Under the pieces are notes generated by a model that saw nothing but the letters and a program-made list of their open reading frames with translations, did not search any database and was not told where the DNA came from. The position numbers and the translations under genes are program-made. Positions 1 through 7,402 of a stretch of 29,716 bases of DNA are shown in pieces. The DNA is from JAKJGV01 sp964617565 (GTDB lineage Bacteria > Verrucomicrobiota > Kiritimatiellia > CAIQIC01 > JAGNIJ01), in contig CAZTYH010000037.1 in assembly GCA_964617565.1 (NCBI GenBank), forward strand, positions 1 to 29,716. The letters are read 5' to 3'. Each line of letters starts with the position of its first letter. The first letter of the stretch is position 1.

Positions 1-436
1 CAATCATTGGAAAATCTTTGCGAAGCAAATCCAACGAGCAGCCGGCTCGCAAGAAGAGGTTGTGATCCGCAGTAAGCAGAAACGCCTGCTGCAAATTCCG
101 CGCCGCTGCTTCGGCTTCACCCCGCGCCCATTGCGCGCGACCCAACTCGTAGGCCGCCATTGCGCGCGTTTCCCGGGTGCCGGCGTTACCGGCAAGCCTT
201 TCGAGCGTGGCTTCCGCGGAATCTGTTTCGCGGTTCAACTTCACCATTGAAATGGCACCGAGCAGTTCCGCGGTTTCTGCTTCCGGCTGCTGCTGCAGAA
301 CGCGCGCGCATTCGCGCCGACATCCCGCCCAATCGCCTTCCTCGAAAAGATCCACGGCAAGGTCCAGGCTTGCGCCAAATCCTGCCTGGATAAAAACAAA
401 GAGGATTCCGGGCACAAGACCCGGAATCCTCTTCAC
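1..436 (-). CDS. Secreted TPR-like repeat protein, 3' end outside window
   Basis: An uninterrupted minus-strand frame starts at a GTG (434-436) and runs off the left edge. The first 22 residues (MKRIPGLVPGILFVFIQAGF then GA) look like a cleavable signal peptide. The following about 120 residues are helical and Ala/Glu/Leu-rich (for example LDLAVDLFEEGDW, AAYELGRAQWARGEAEAA, NLQQAFLLTADHNL), with the spacing of tetratricopeptide repeats, so a periplasmic or secreted protein-interaction role is likely. The start was chosen because it is the first one giving a signal peptide; the ribosome site (AAAGAG) is weak. It lies 27 bp behind the small secreted gene on the same strand, so co-transcription is likely. 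Oddly, a perfect terminator-like hairpin covers its first codons. The exact family is not recognised. Confidence 0.6.
   Translation of the reverse strand, partial: MKRIPGLVPGILFVFIQAGFGASLDLAVDLFEEGDWAGCRRECARVLQQQPEAETAELLGAISMVKLNRETDSAEATLERLAGNAGTRETRAMAAYELGRAQWARGEAEAAARNLQQAFLLTADHNLFLRAGCSLDLLRKDFPMI
391..431 (-). terminator. Perfect 12-bp hairpin with T-tract (terminator or attenuator)
   Basis: Read on the minus strand, GAGGATTCCGGG (431-420) pairs perfectly with CCCGGAATCCTC (412-401) across a 7-nt loop. TTTGTTTTTA follows. This has the form of a Rho-independent terminator for the small gene ending at 463. It also lies inside the predicted start region of the TPR-like gene, so it could attenuate that gene instead of ending the transcript. 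Confidence 0.65.
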
Positions 437-462
437 ACTCTTTGAAAGAAACACGATGCGAC

Positions 463-753
463 TTAGTAGTACATCGCGCCGTACTTCGCCGCGAGATCCG
501 TCTTCGTCACGCCATTCGCGCCATCAATACCGTTCCAGATTGCGAACACGATATTGACGTACGGAATCAACATGACCCACTCTCTCCAATGGATCTCTTT
601 GCCCTGGTTGTAATCGCCGGCGGCACGAATGCCGAAGCAGCAACCCGCGATGAAACCCATGAATCCGCCACGTCCGGAAGCCTGAGCCTCAGACACGTTC
701 ACACCCGTCAACAGGAACGCCAGTACAAGCAACCCAACAATCAGCTTCTTCAT
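463..753 (-). CDS. Small secreted hypothetical protein (96 aa)
   Basis: Not recognised as a named family. The N-terminus is a clear signal peptide (MKKLIVGLLVLAFLLTGVNV, cleavage probably near SEAQA). The mature part has a Gly/Cys-rich stretch (GGFMGFIAGCCFGIRAAGDY), a charged segment (NQGKEIHWREW) and a hydrophobic segment (VMLIPYVNIVFAIW) that may insert in or lie on a membrane. The start is supported by a strong Shine-Dalgarno, AGGGAGG, about 6 nt upstream of ATG. It is followed closely by the TPR-like gene on the same strand, so the pair may form a small envelope operon. A possible promoter (TTGCGT, 16 bp, TACATT) lies just upstream near 764-791. Function unknown. Confidence 0.75.
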   Translation of the reverse strand: MKKLIVGLLVLAFLLTGVNVSEAQASGRGGFMGFIAGCCFGIRAAGDYNQGKEIHWREWVMLIPYVNIVFAIWNGIDGANGVTKTDLAAKYGAMYY

Positions 754-828
754 TAAGCCTCCCTTCTATGCCACCTAATGTATTCGCATTCGGTTCACAC
801 GCAAGTTTTTTCTGCACATGTTCTGCAA

Positions 829-2235
829 TCAATACATCCACCTGATCATCCGCCGCAACCAGGGAGATTTCATACGATTCATCATCCACATTTCTGACAC
901 TCGCTTGGTCAGGAATGACATGCTCGGGAAGGAGTGTTGCAACAGCATGATATCGGTGATGCGGCACTTTTTTTGTATTGCCAACGCCCACTCATTGATC
1001 ATTTCGCCGGAGCCTTCGCCGATGATCTGCGCGCCGTAAATGCGGCCGGTCGGGCTGATATACGCCCGCACATGCCCTTCCGCGATGCCCTCGGCTATCG
1101 CTGCCCCATAATCGGCATAATTGGCTGTTACGGTTTCGTATTTCGTGCCGGCGGCATCGAGCTCGCGCGCGGACTTGCCCACCACCGAAACCTGCGGTTC
1201 CGTGAAAACAGTCCACGGAACAACGTATTTCCGGAAATCCATGCGCATGAAAGGAGGCATCATGCAGTTCATCAATGCGATCATCCCCTGGTGCATCGCG
1301 GCGTGCGTGAACAGAACGTGGCCATTGCAATCGCCGGCCGCGTAGATGTGGCCGCAACTGGTCTGCAGATGCTTGTTCACTTCAATGGCATTCTTCCCCA
1401 CCGTCACGCCCGCGCGATCCAGCTGCAGCGATTCGACATCCAGCTTGCGCCCGGCGGCAACCAGCAAGCGCTCGCCCTCCAATCGCTCTCCCTGCTCTGT
1501 CATCACAGCGACCCCGGCGTCGCTCTTTTCGATGCGACTGATCTTGCGGCCGTTAAAGACGTCTATGCCTTCGCGCTTCAGTGCGGCTTCCAGCGTCTCG
1601 CCAGCGTTCCGGTCCGCCAACGGTAACAAATGCGCGTCCATGTGCACAATTTTGCAGGGACAACCGAGCCGCGTGAAGGCCTGCGCCATCTCACAGCCGA
1701 TCGCGCCGCCTCCGATAACCACCATGCTCTTCGGCACACGCTCCAGCGCAAAGAGATTCTCGTTTGTTAACACATCCACGTTCTTGATGCCCGGGATCGG
1801 GGGCACGGCCGGACACGTGCCGGTACAAATGAAAATGCGTTTGGCGCTGTAGCGCTTGCCACCCGCTTCCACCGTGTGCGGATCAACAAACGCCGCGGAC
1901 CCTTCAGCCAGTACCAGGTGAACCTTCTTGAACATCGCGGAGGTCTTGTTGCTGTTAATGTATTCGAGATATTGCTGAATGCGCCCAAACGGATCGCGAA
2001 GCGATGGGGGTTCTACCGGATTCAGTTCCATGACTTCCAGCGACTGAAACGCGTGGCGGGCGGCCGCCATGCGCAACAGCGACTTGCTCGGAATACACCC
2101 CACGTTCATGCATTCGCCGCCGATCTTGTGGCGCTCGATCGCACAAACCTTCAGCCCCATCTCCGAACCCATCACCGATACCGCCATCCCGGCCGGCCCC
2201 AGTCCAATCACAACCATGTCATAGTCATATTTCAT
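829..2235 (-). CDS. MerA/Lpd-like FAD-dependent pyridine nucleotide-disulfide oxidoreductase
   Basis: This is a 468-residue class I flavoprotein disulfide reductase, expected in the cytoplasm and transferring electrons between NAD(P)H and a disulfide or similar acceptor. It has an FAD Rossmann motif (VVIGLGPAG, residues 8-16), the redox-active pair in GGECMNVGCIPSKS (Cys42 and Cys47), a second nucleotide-binding motif (VVIGGGAIGCEMAQ, about 175-190), an FAD-contact motif (HIYAAGDC) and a dimerisation domain. The start at 2235 has AGGA about 8 nt upstream and lies downstream of a sigma-70-like promoter; the longer frame beginning at 2271 would start inside the -10 box. In the C-terminal dimer-interface motif, where Lpd has HAHPTLSE-type sequence, this protein reads HSFPSMSF, so the usual catalytic His and Glu are both Phe. 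The Arg/Trp-rich tail resembles MerA-like relatives more than true Lpd. It is not next to 2-oxoacid dehydrogenase genes, so the substrate is unknown. Confidence 0.85.
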   Translation of the reverse strand: MKYDYDMVVIGLGPAGMAVSVMGSEMGLKVCAIERHKIGGECMNVGCIPSKSLLRMAAARHAFQSLEVMELNPVEPPSLRDPFGRIQQYLEYINSNKTSAMFKKVHLVLAEGSAAFVDPHTVEAGGKRYSAKRIFICTGTCPAVPPIPGIKNVDVLTNENLFALERVPKSMVVIGGGAIGCEMAQAFTRLGCPCKIVHMDAHLLPLADRNAGETLEAALKREGIDVFNGRKISRIEKSDAGVAVMTEQGERLEGERLLVAAGRKLDVESLQLDRAGVTVGKNAIEVNKHLQTSCGHIYAAGDCNGHVLFTHAAMHQGMIALMNCMMPPFMRMDFRKYVVPWTVFTEPQVSVVGKSARELDAAGTKYETVTANYADYGAAIAEGIAEGHVRAYISPTGRIYGAQIIGEGSGEMINEWALAIQKKCRITDIMLLQHSFPSMSFLTKRVSEMWMMNRMKSPWLRRMIRWMY

Positions 2236-2269
2236 CAGTTCATCCTGCGCTCTTTCGAGAGTTTCGAGC

Positions 2270-2298
2270 AATATAGAGAAGAATCAATGCCAACGCAA
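2270..2298 (-). promoter_or_regulatory. Sigma-70-like promoter of the disulfide reductase gene
   Basis: On the minus strand TTGCGT (2298-2293), a 17-bp spacer and TATATT (2275-2270) form a plausible -35/-10 pair. The start of transcription would fall near 2263, upstream of the chosen ATG at 2235. Confidence 0.45.
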
Positions 2299-2339
2299 AA
2301 TCGGAGCGCGGCAGGCCCTGAAAAAGAAACATCTTCGAT

Positions 2340-2382
2340 ATCATATTTGTAGTTTTATTGTGTTATTATTACATATTTGTTA
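2340..2382 (+). promoter_or_regulatory. Candidate nitrogen-regulator sites upstream of amtB-1
   Basis: Two related words, TCATATTTGT (2341-2350) and ACATATTTGT (2371-2380), lie 30 bp (about three helical turns) apart in an AT-rich stretch. The second matches exactly the two words upstream of purF, and both lie at enhancer distance from the sigma-54 promoter at 2486. The rest of 2236-2572 holds the divergent promoter for the flavoprotein, this array and the sigma-54 promoter; I see no other gene. Confidence 0.5.
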
Positions 2383-2485
2383 TTATTGTACACACCAGCC
2401 CCACCCCTTAAATGCGGAGATAGTTTTCGTTATCTACTGTATCTCAACGTATTATATAAATATTTACACATCTCTCACACCCTGC

Positions 2486-2502
2486 TTGGCACGCATGGTG
2501 CT
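2486..2502 (+). promoter_or_regulatory. Sigma-54 (-24/-12) promoter of amtB-1
   Basis: TTGGCACGCATGGTGCT matches the RpoN consensus TTGGCACG-N4-TTGCT at all but one of the defined positions. The GG (2488) and GC (2500) are exactly 12 bp apart. Transcription should start near 2513, giving a leader of about 60 nt. Confidence 0.85.
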
Positions 2503-2572
2503 ATATGACTCGCGAACCAAGCGACCGTGCATTGTGCCCGGCGTTAAACGGACAGAAGGAGCAATAGCCGAA

Positions 2573-3883
2573 ATGAGAGCAGGAAAGCGGACGTTGTTAG
2601 CTGTTTTGATGTCGCTGTTGTGCATGACGACAGCGGTTTTCGCCGAGGAGAGCGCACCGGTAGACATGGCCACGTTCACGGCGAACAACATATGGATGAT
2701 GGTCGCCACGTTCCTTGTTTTTGTCATGCACCTGGGTTTTGCGACGCTGGAAGCAGGCCTGACCCGTGCGAAAAACACGGTGAACATCCTGTTCAAAAAC
2801 ACACTGATCCCCGCGATCGGCGTGCTGACCTTCGCGCTGATCGGCTTCAACCTGATGTATCCGGGCGAAGCCTTTGCCGGGCGGTGGTTTGGTTTTTCAG
2901 GCTTCGGCATTTCTTTGCCCGAGGGTGGTGTTACGAGCGCCTATAATGTCGGATACACGTACTGGACTGATTTCCTCTTCCAGGCGATGTTCGCGGCAAC
3001 GGCTGCCACGATCGTGTCCGGTGCGGTCGCGGAACGGATCAAGCTGCACAGCTTCCTGCTGTTCTCGGTCATCTATGTCGCGATCGCCTACCCCATTGTG
3101 GGCATGTGGCATTGGGGCGGCGGCTGGCTGGCCGTGCAGAATTTTCACGACTTCGCAGGATCAACCATGGTTCACTCGGTCGGTGGGTGGGGCGCGCTCG
3201 CGGGCGTTCTGCTGCTGGGGCCGCGTCTCGGAAAATACGTGAACGGCAAGCCGAAACCGATCATGGGTCACAGCATGCCTCTCGCGGTCATCGGCGTGTT
3301 TCTGCTGTGGCTCGGGTGGTTCGGATTCAACGGCGGATCGGTCCTTTCGGGCGATCCGGGCCCGGTATCGTATGTGCTGGTAACCACCACGCTGGCGGCG
3401 GCGGCGGGGATCGTCGGCGCGATGGCCACTTCCTGGCTTGTGCAGAAGAAGCCTGATCTTTCAATGGTATTGAATGGCTGTCTCGCGGGCCTCGTCGGCA
3501 TCACGGCGGGCGCGGACGCGGTCGGCATCAGCGCTTCGATCATCATCGGCGCGATCGCGGGCGTACTGGTGGTACTGGCCGTGCTCGGTTTCGACCGCGC
3601 GCGGATTGATGATCCGGTCGGCGCGCTCTCCGTTCACCTTGTAAACGGCATCTGGGGCACATTGGCTGTCGGCCTCTTCAGCGCGGAATATTCGTTCCTT
3701 GTTCAGTTGAAGGGTGTTCTTGCCGCAGGCGTCTTCTGCTTTGTGTTCGCGTTCGTTCTGTTCCTGGCAATCAAGCATATCCTGGGCCTGCGCGTGAGCG
3801 AGGAAGAAGAGCTCAAGGGCCTCGACATCGGTGAACATGGCATGGAGGCCTATGGCGGATTCCAGATCTTTACAACCCAGTAA
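2573..3883 (+). CDS. amtB: Ammonium transporter, first copy
   Basis: A 436-residue Amt-family inner-membrane channel that conducts NH4+/NH3. Signal peptide at about 1-24 (ending TTAVFA), then about 11 hydrophobic segments. Family hallmarks include FATLEAGLTRAKN near the N-terminus, AMFAATAATIVSGAVAER, GWGALAGVLLLGPR, and the two pore histidines in DFAGSTMVHSVGG and DDPVGALSVHLVNG. The C-terminal tail contains GLDIGEHGMEAYGGF, the cytosolic segment that couples with PII. The start was chosen at the ATG with AGAAGGAG upstream and a following signal peptide; the open frame extends upstream to 2360 without coding character. A PII gene follows after 30 bp, the usual amtB-glnK pairing. Expression is probably sigma-54 dependent under nitrogen limitation. 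Confidence 0.95.
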   Translation: MRAGKRTLLAVLMSLLCMTTAVFAEESAPVDMATFTANNIWMMVATFLVFVMHLGFATLEAGLTRAKNTVNILFKNTLIPAIGVLTFALIGFNLMYPGEAFAGRWFGFSGFGISLPEGGVTSAYNVGYTYWTDFLFQAMFAATAATIVSGAVAERIKLHSFLLFSVIYVAIAYPIVGMWHWGGGWLAVQNFHDFAGSTMVHSVGGWGALAGVLLLGPRLGKYVNGKPKPIMGHSMPLAVIGVFLLWLGWFGFNGGSVLSGDPGPVSYVLVTTTLAAAAGIVGAMATSWLVQKKPDLSMVLNGCLAGLVGITAGADAVGISASIIIGAIAGVLVVLAVLGFDRARIDDPVGALSVHLVNGIWGTLAVGLFSAEYSFLVQLKGVLAAGVFCFVFAFVLFLAIKHILGLRVSEEEELKGLDIGEHGMEAYGGFQIFTTQ

Positions 3884-3913
3884 CTTGCTTAAGCACAGGA
3901 AGGAGAACCAGAC

Positions 3914-4255
3914 ATGAAACTCATAGTTGCATACATACAACCGGAAAAGTTGAACGCGGTGAAACAGTCTCTCTACGAGGCGGAGGTCTTCAAAATCTCG
4001 GTCACCAACGCCCTCGGTTGCGGCAGGCAGAAAGGATATCACGAGTCCTACCGCGGCGCGGACGTGGAAGTGAACTTGCTCAAGAAAGTGCGGCTCGAGA
4101 TCGCGGTGAACGAAGATTTCGTGAAACCCACGGTGGATGCGATCATCAAGGGCGCTCGCACCGGGAAAATCGGGGACGGAAAGATATTCATCCTCGACTT
4201 GCCGGAATGCATCCGGATTCGCACAGGCGAGACTGGCCATCTGGCCATCGGCTGA
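3914..4255 (+). CDS. glnK: PII nitrogen regulatory protein, first copy
   Basis: A 113-residue PII signal protein; trimers sense ATP/ADP and 2-oxoglutarate and bind the adjacent Amt to block ammonium uptake. The T-loop starts at GRQKG (37-41), the B-loop is TGKIGDGKIF, the C-loop is RIRTGE, and Lys58 is conserved. Position 51, the uridylylated or adenylylated tyrosine of many PII proteins (YRGAEY), is Val here (YRGADV), and position 49 is Ala, so neither classical T-loop modification is possible at those sites. Tyr46 is retained. A strong AGGAAGGAG ribosome site precedes the ATG. A terminator follows. Confidence 0.95.
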   Translation: MKLIVAYIQPEKLNAVKQSLYEAEVFKISVTNALGCGRQKGYHESYRGADVEVNLLKKVRLEIAVNEDFVKPTVDAIIKGARTGKIGDGKIFILDLPECIRIRTGETGHLAIG

Positions 4256-4280
4256 AACCCACACAACGTTCATTGAGTCG

Positions 4281-4317
4281 CCAAAGCGCGCCTCCGTTCA
4301 AACCGGAGGCGCGCTTT
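4281..4317 (+). terminator. Rho-independent terminator after glnK-1
   Basis: GCGCGCCTCCG (4284-4294) pairs perfectly with CGGAGGCGCGC (4302-4312) over a 7-nt loop. The stem is extended by flanking A/T pairs and followed by TTTTCG. It separates the two amtB-glnK cassettes. Confidence 0.9.
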
Positions 4318-4394
4318 TCGCTTTCAATACCAAAACGCATATCGCGGCAGTAGCCCAGCAAACCCTTCAGACCGCGAAGGACTAATAACGTTAA

Positions 4395-4428
4395 TGTATT
4401 ATTTACATATTATGACAACATTATTGTA
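4395..4428 (+). promoter_or_regulatory. Candidate nitrogen-regulator sites upstream of amtB-2
   Basis: An AT-rich block contains ACATTATTGT (4418-4427), fitting ACA-N4-TGT, a weaker ACATATTATG (4405-4414), and an inverted TGTATTATTTACA (4395-4407). The best site begins 116 bp upstream of the -24 GG, almost the same spacing as at amtB-1 (117). The 4256-4610 gap otherwise holds the glnK-1 terminator and the sigma-54 promoter. Confidence 0.45.
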
Positions 4429-4531
4429 TTATTTATATCAAAAGCATATAGCGGCGCTTTCGGCTTAATTCTATCTGTATCATTTTGCATGTCAGCATAT
4501 TACGAATATTACCGCCGTCTCACATGAAGCA

Positions 4532-4548
4532 TTGGCACGCCCCTTGCT
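4532..4548 (+). promoter_or_regulatory. Sigma-54 (-24/-12) promoter of amtB-2
   Basis: TTGGCACGCCCCTTGCT is a full match to the RpoN consensus, with GG at 4534 and GC at 4546. Transcription would begin near 4559, about 50 nt before the ATG. Confidence 0.9.
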
Positions 4549-4610
4549 AAAAGCGATGGCGCAGGAAACGCATGGAGCGTAACCCTGCAAGATAACCGGA
4601 GGAAATAGTT

Positions 4611-5972
4611 ATGAAGATAAGCCGAATGCTTCTACTGATGACCCTGTTGGTGGCCTTGGGAACAATCCCTGCACTGGCGGAAGAGGCGGAGACTTCCGCG
4701 ATCGAGACGGTACAGACGAATATCAACATTGTCTGGACCGCTGTTGCGGCGTTTCTCGTCTTCTTCATGCAGGCCGGATTCGCAATGGTTGAATCGGGCT
4801 TCACTCGTGCGAAGAATGCGGTGAACATCTTGATGAAGAATCTCATGGATTTTTCCATGGGCTCGCTGGCCTTTTTCCTTGTCGGTTTCGGCCTGATGTT
4901 CGGAGCGTCCAATGGATTCTTCGGGACTTCGTTGTTCGCTCTGAACGGGGTCATTGGTGACGACTGGAAGTTCACCTTCATGATCTTTCAGACCGTGTTC
5001 GCAGCCACGGCGGCGACGATCGTCTCCGGCGCGATGGCGGAACGGACAAAGTTCTCGGCGTACCTGGTTTACAGCTTCATCGTCAGCCTGGTGATTTATC
5101 CGATCTTCGGCTCATGGGCCTGGGGCGGGTTGCTGGATGGCGGCGGCTGGCTGGAAAACTTGAAGACCGGTGCGTTTTGTGACTTCGCCGGCTCGACCGT
5201 CGTTCACTCCGTCGGCGGCTGGCTTGCGCTCGCGGGTGCGATCGTCCTGGGACCCCGCATCGGCAAGTATGGACCGGACAAGAAGCCACGCGCGATCATG
5301 GGACACAACCTTCCGCTCGCGGCGCTCGGCGTATTCATCCTGTGGTTCGGGTGGTTCGGGTTCAACCCTGGCAGCACCACGACGGGCAATGGCGAAATCG
5401 GTCGCGTAGCAGTCACAACCAACCTGGCCGCGGCGGCCGGCGCGCTTTCTTCCATGATTGCCGCGTGGATTCTCTGCAAGAAACCGGATGCGTCCATGAC
5501 GATGAACGGCGCGCTGGCAGGCCTCGTGGCGATCACAGCTCCCTGCTATACCGTGACGCCTCTCGCGAGCGTAGCGATCGGACTTGTCGCGGGCGTCCTG
5601 GTGGTGGCCAGCGTCCTCTTTTTCGACAAGGTGCTGCGCATTGACGATCCCGTGGGCGCCATCAGCGTACACGGCGTGAACGGGCTCTGGGGCACACTGG
5701 CCTGCGGCTTGTTCAACGCGGAAGCGGTGCTCGGCATCGGCGAGGCCAATACCGGCCTGTTCTATGGCGGCGGCATCAACCAACTCATCAGCCAGCTTAT
5801 CGGCGCGGGCGCGGGTTTTGTCTGGGCGTTCGGGCTCGGGCTCGTGATGTTCCTGGGCATCAAGTACACGATGGGCCTGCGCGTGTCCGAAGAAGAAGAA
5901 TTGCGCGGCCTCGATATCGGCGAACATGGCATGGAGGCTTACAGCGGTTTCCAGATCTTCACGAACCAATAA
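4611..5972 (+). CDS. amtB: Ammonium transporter, second copy
   Basis: A 453-residue Amt channel paralogous to the first copy. Signal peptide at about 1-23 (ending IPALA). The same landmarks are present: FAMVESGFTRAKNAVN, VFAATAATIVSGAMAER, the pore histidines in DFAGSTVVHSVGG and DDPVGAISVHGVNG, and the near-identical PII-coupling tail GLDIGEHGMEAYSGF. It is longer by a Gly-rich insertion before the last membrane segments (about residues 368-392, containing NTGLFYGGGINQLISQ). The start has GGAGG about 9 nt upstream. The glnK-2 gene follows after 27 bp. Confidence 0.95.
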   Translation: MKISRMLLLMTLLVALGTIPALAEEAETSAIETVQTNINIVWTAVAAFLVFFMQAGFAMVESGFTRAKNAVNILMKNLMDFSMGSLAFFLVGFGLMFGASNGFFGTSLFALNGVIGDDWKFTFMIFQTVFAATAATIVSGAMAERTKFSAYLVYSFIVSLVIYPIFGSWAWGGLLDGGGWLENLKTGAFCDFAGSTVVHSVGGWLALAGAIVLGPRIGKYGPDKKPRAIMGHNLPLAALGVFILWFGWFGFNPGSTTTGNGEIGRVAVTTNLAAAAGALSSMIAAWILCKKPDASMTMNGALAGLVAITAPCYTVTPLASVAIGLVAGVLVVASVLFFDKVLRIDDPVGAISVHGVNGLWGTLACGLFNAEAVLGIGEANTGLFYGGGINQLISQLIGAGAGFVWAFGLGLVMFLGIKYTMGLRVSEEEELRGLDIGEHGMEAYSGFQIFTNQ

Positions 5973-5999
5973 CCGAGCGCTGAAGAAAGGAGAACGGAA

Positions 6000-6341
6000 A
6001 TGAAACTCATAATTGCATATATACAGCCCGAGAAGCTGAACGCGGTGAAACAGTCGCTCTACGAGTCGGAGATCTTCAAGATCTCGGTCACCAATGCCCT
6101 CGGTTGCGGCAGGCAGAAAGGATATCACGAGTCCTACCGCGGCGCGGACGTGGAAGTGAACCTGCTCAAGAAGGTGCGGCTCGAGATCGCGGTGAACGAG
6201 GATTTCGTGAAACCCACGGTGGATGCAATCATCAAGGGCGCTCGCACCGGGAAAATCGGGGACGGAAAGATATTCATTCTCGACTTGCCGGAATGCATCC
6301 GGATCCGCACCGGGGAAACGGGGGGTGTGGCCATTGGATAA
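6000..6341 (+). CDS. glnK: PII nitrogen regulatory protein, second copy
   Basis: A 113-residue PII protein differing from the first copy at only five positions (5, 23, 25, 109, 110), with all nucleotide- and 2-oxoglutarate-binding motifs retained. As in the first copy, position 51 is Val and position 49 Ala in the T-loop. The ribosome site AAGGAG is strong. It is paired with the second amtB and probably forms the same kind of reversible channel block. The near identity, against clearly more diverged Amt partners, suggests either strong constraint or gene conversion. Confidence 0.95.
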   Translation: MKLIIAYIQPEKLNAVKQSLYESEIFKISVTNALGCGRQKGYHESYRGADVEVNLLKKVRLEIAVNEDFVKPTVDAIIKGARTGKIGDGKIFILDLPECIRIRTGETGGVAIG

Positions 6342-6346
6342 TATGG

Positions 6347-6385
6347 AAAAGGGGCGTGCCTTTCGCTTGACGGCGCGCCCCTTTA
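6347..6385 (+). terminator. Terminator-like hairpin after glnK-2
   Basis: AAAGGGGCGTGCC (6348-6360) pairs with GGCGCGCCCCTTT (6372-6384) with one wobble position. The downstream T-run is short, so termination may be partial and allow read-through to the porin gene. Confidence 0.65.
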
Positions 6386-6513
6386 GCTTACATTTGCGGC
6401 TAACCGCAATCTAACATCTCGCGCGGCCTGTAGTCGCTGCGGGAGCAAAAAAAGAGACCGATAGAAAATTGCGGGCACGGAAAACCGGCCCGCCAATGCG
6501 AGGAGAAAAAGAG

Positions 6514-7311
6514 ATGAGCAAGAGAGTAGCAATTGGATTGGCTGCCGTAGTCGCCTTGGCGGCCGCAATTCCTGCCGCCAGCCTGGCGGCGGACGTGACA
6601 GTGGGGGCGGATGTGGTATCCGCCTATGTATGGCGCGGCCTGACGTTCAACGACGGCCTCGTCGTGCAGCCCTCAATAGACGTCGCCCACCCTTCCGGGC
6701 TCGGGTTCAACGTCTGGGGGAACTTCGACATCTCCGATTATGACGGAGCGGTCGAAGAGCGCGAGTTCTCGGAGGTGGACCTTACAGTCTCCTACGCGCT
6801 CCCGCTTGAAGGTCCCGTGAGCGTAACGGTCGGTATCGTGGAATACCTCTTCCCCAAGGAAGGGAATTACACGCCCGAGTTGCCCGAAGGGCATGCCGAA
6901 GTGGAAGCAAAGAAGGACACGGACACCCGCGAAGTATTCGTCAACCTCGGCTTTGAGCCGGTTGATGGCCTTGCGCTGGGCCTCAACGCATACTATGACG
7001 TGGATGAAGTGGACGGGCTCTATGGCGATGTCAGCATCGCGTACGGCTACAGCGTGACAGAGCAATTGAGCCTCGAAGCCAGCGCAAAAATCGGCGCGGC
7101 CGACAAGAAATTCGCGGAATACTATGCCGGCGGAACCAAGGGCGGCTTGTTCGATTGGGGCGCACAGCTCAGCGCAACGTATGCCGCATGCGAAAGCACT
7201 GAAATCGGTGCGTTCGTTGCCTACGCGAGCAACGTGAACAAAGATGCATTCCCGAGTGAAGCGAAGGACAAGGACGTGTTCGGTGGCGTAAGCCTGGCGT
7301 ATTCGTTCTGA
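6514..7311 (+). CDS. TorF-like outer-membrane porin
   Basis: A 265-residue predicted outer-membrane beta-barrel. Signal peptide at about 1-25 (ending AASLAA), then a start typical of the TorF/Gcw_chp putative porin family (DVTVGADVVSAYVWRGLTFN). Alternating amphipathic strands follow, with aromatic and acidic loops and a C-terminal Phe after LAYS, the usual barrel-assembly signal. The start was chosen because AGGAG lies 8 nt upstream and the signal peptide begins here; an upstream in-frame ATG lacks a good site. Its position behind two amtB-glnK cassettes suggests it admits small nitrogen compounds across the outer membrane; this is inference, the solute is unknown. Confidence 0.8.
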   Translation: MSKRVAIGLAAVVALAAAIPAASLAADVTVGADVVSAYVWRGLTFNDGLVVQPSIDVAHPSGLGFNVWGNFDISDYDGAVEEREFSEVDLTVSYALPLEGPVSVTVGIVEYLFPKEGNYTPELPEGHAEVEAKKDTDTREVFVNLGFEPVDGLALGLNAYYDVDEVDGLYGDVSIAYGYSVTEQLSLEASAKIGAADKKFAEYYAGGTKGGLFDWGAQLSATYAACESTEIGAFVAYASNVNKDAFPSEAKDKDVFGGVSLAYSF

Positions 7312-7336
7312 TCAACTCACAGCATTGAAATTGCAT

Positions 7337-7367
7337 AAGGCGCCGGCCCTGTGCCGGCGCCTTTTTT
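7337..7367 (+). terminator. Rho-independent terminator after the porin gene
   Basis: AAGGCGCCGGC (7337-7347) pairs perfectly with GCCGGCGCCTT (7353-7363) over a 5-nt loop, followed by a T-run. Confidence 0.92.
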
Positions 7368-7402
7368 GCGTGATCCCAATTCGAACCAGCATTCATAAAT
7401 AA

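Noticed and set aside
2360..2572. Upstream extension of the amtB-1 frame
   Set aside because: The sequence is AT-rich promoter DNA containing the sigma-54 element, and the signal peptide and ribosome site fix the start at 2573.
5112..6128. Long antisense frame (338 codons) across amtB-2 and glnK-2
   Set aside because: It crosses two recognisable genes on the other strand and has no ribosome site or domain.
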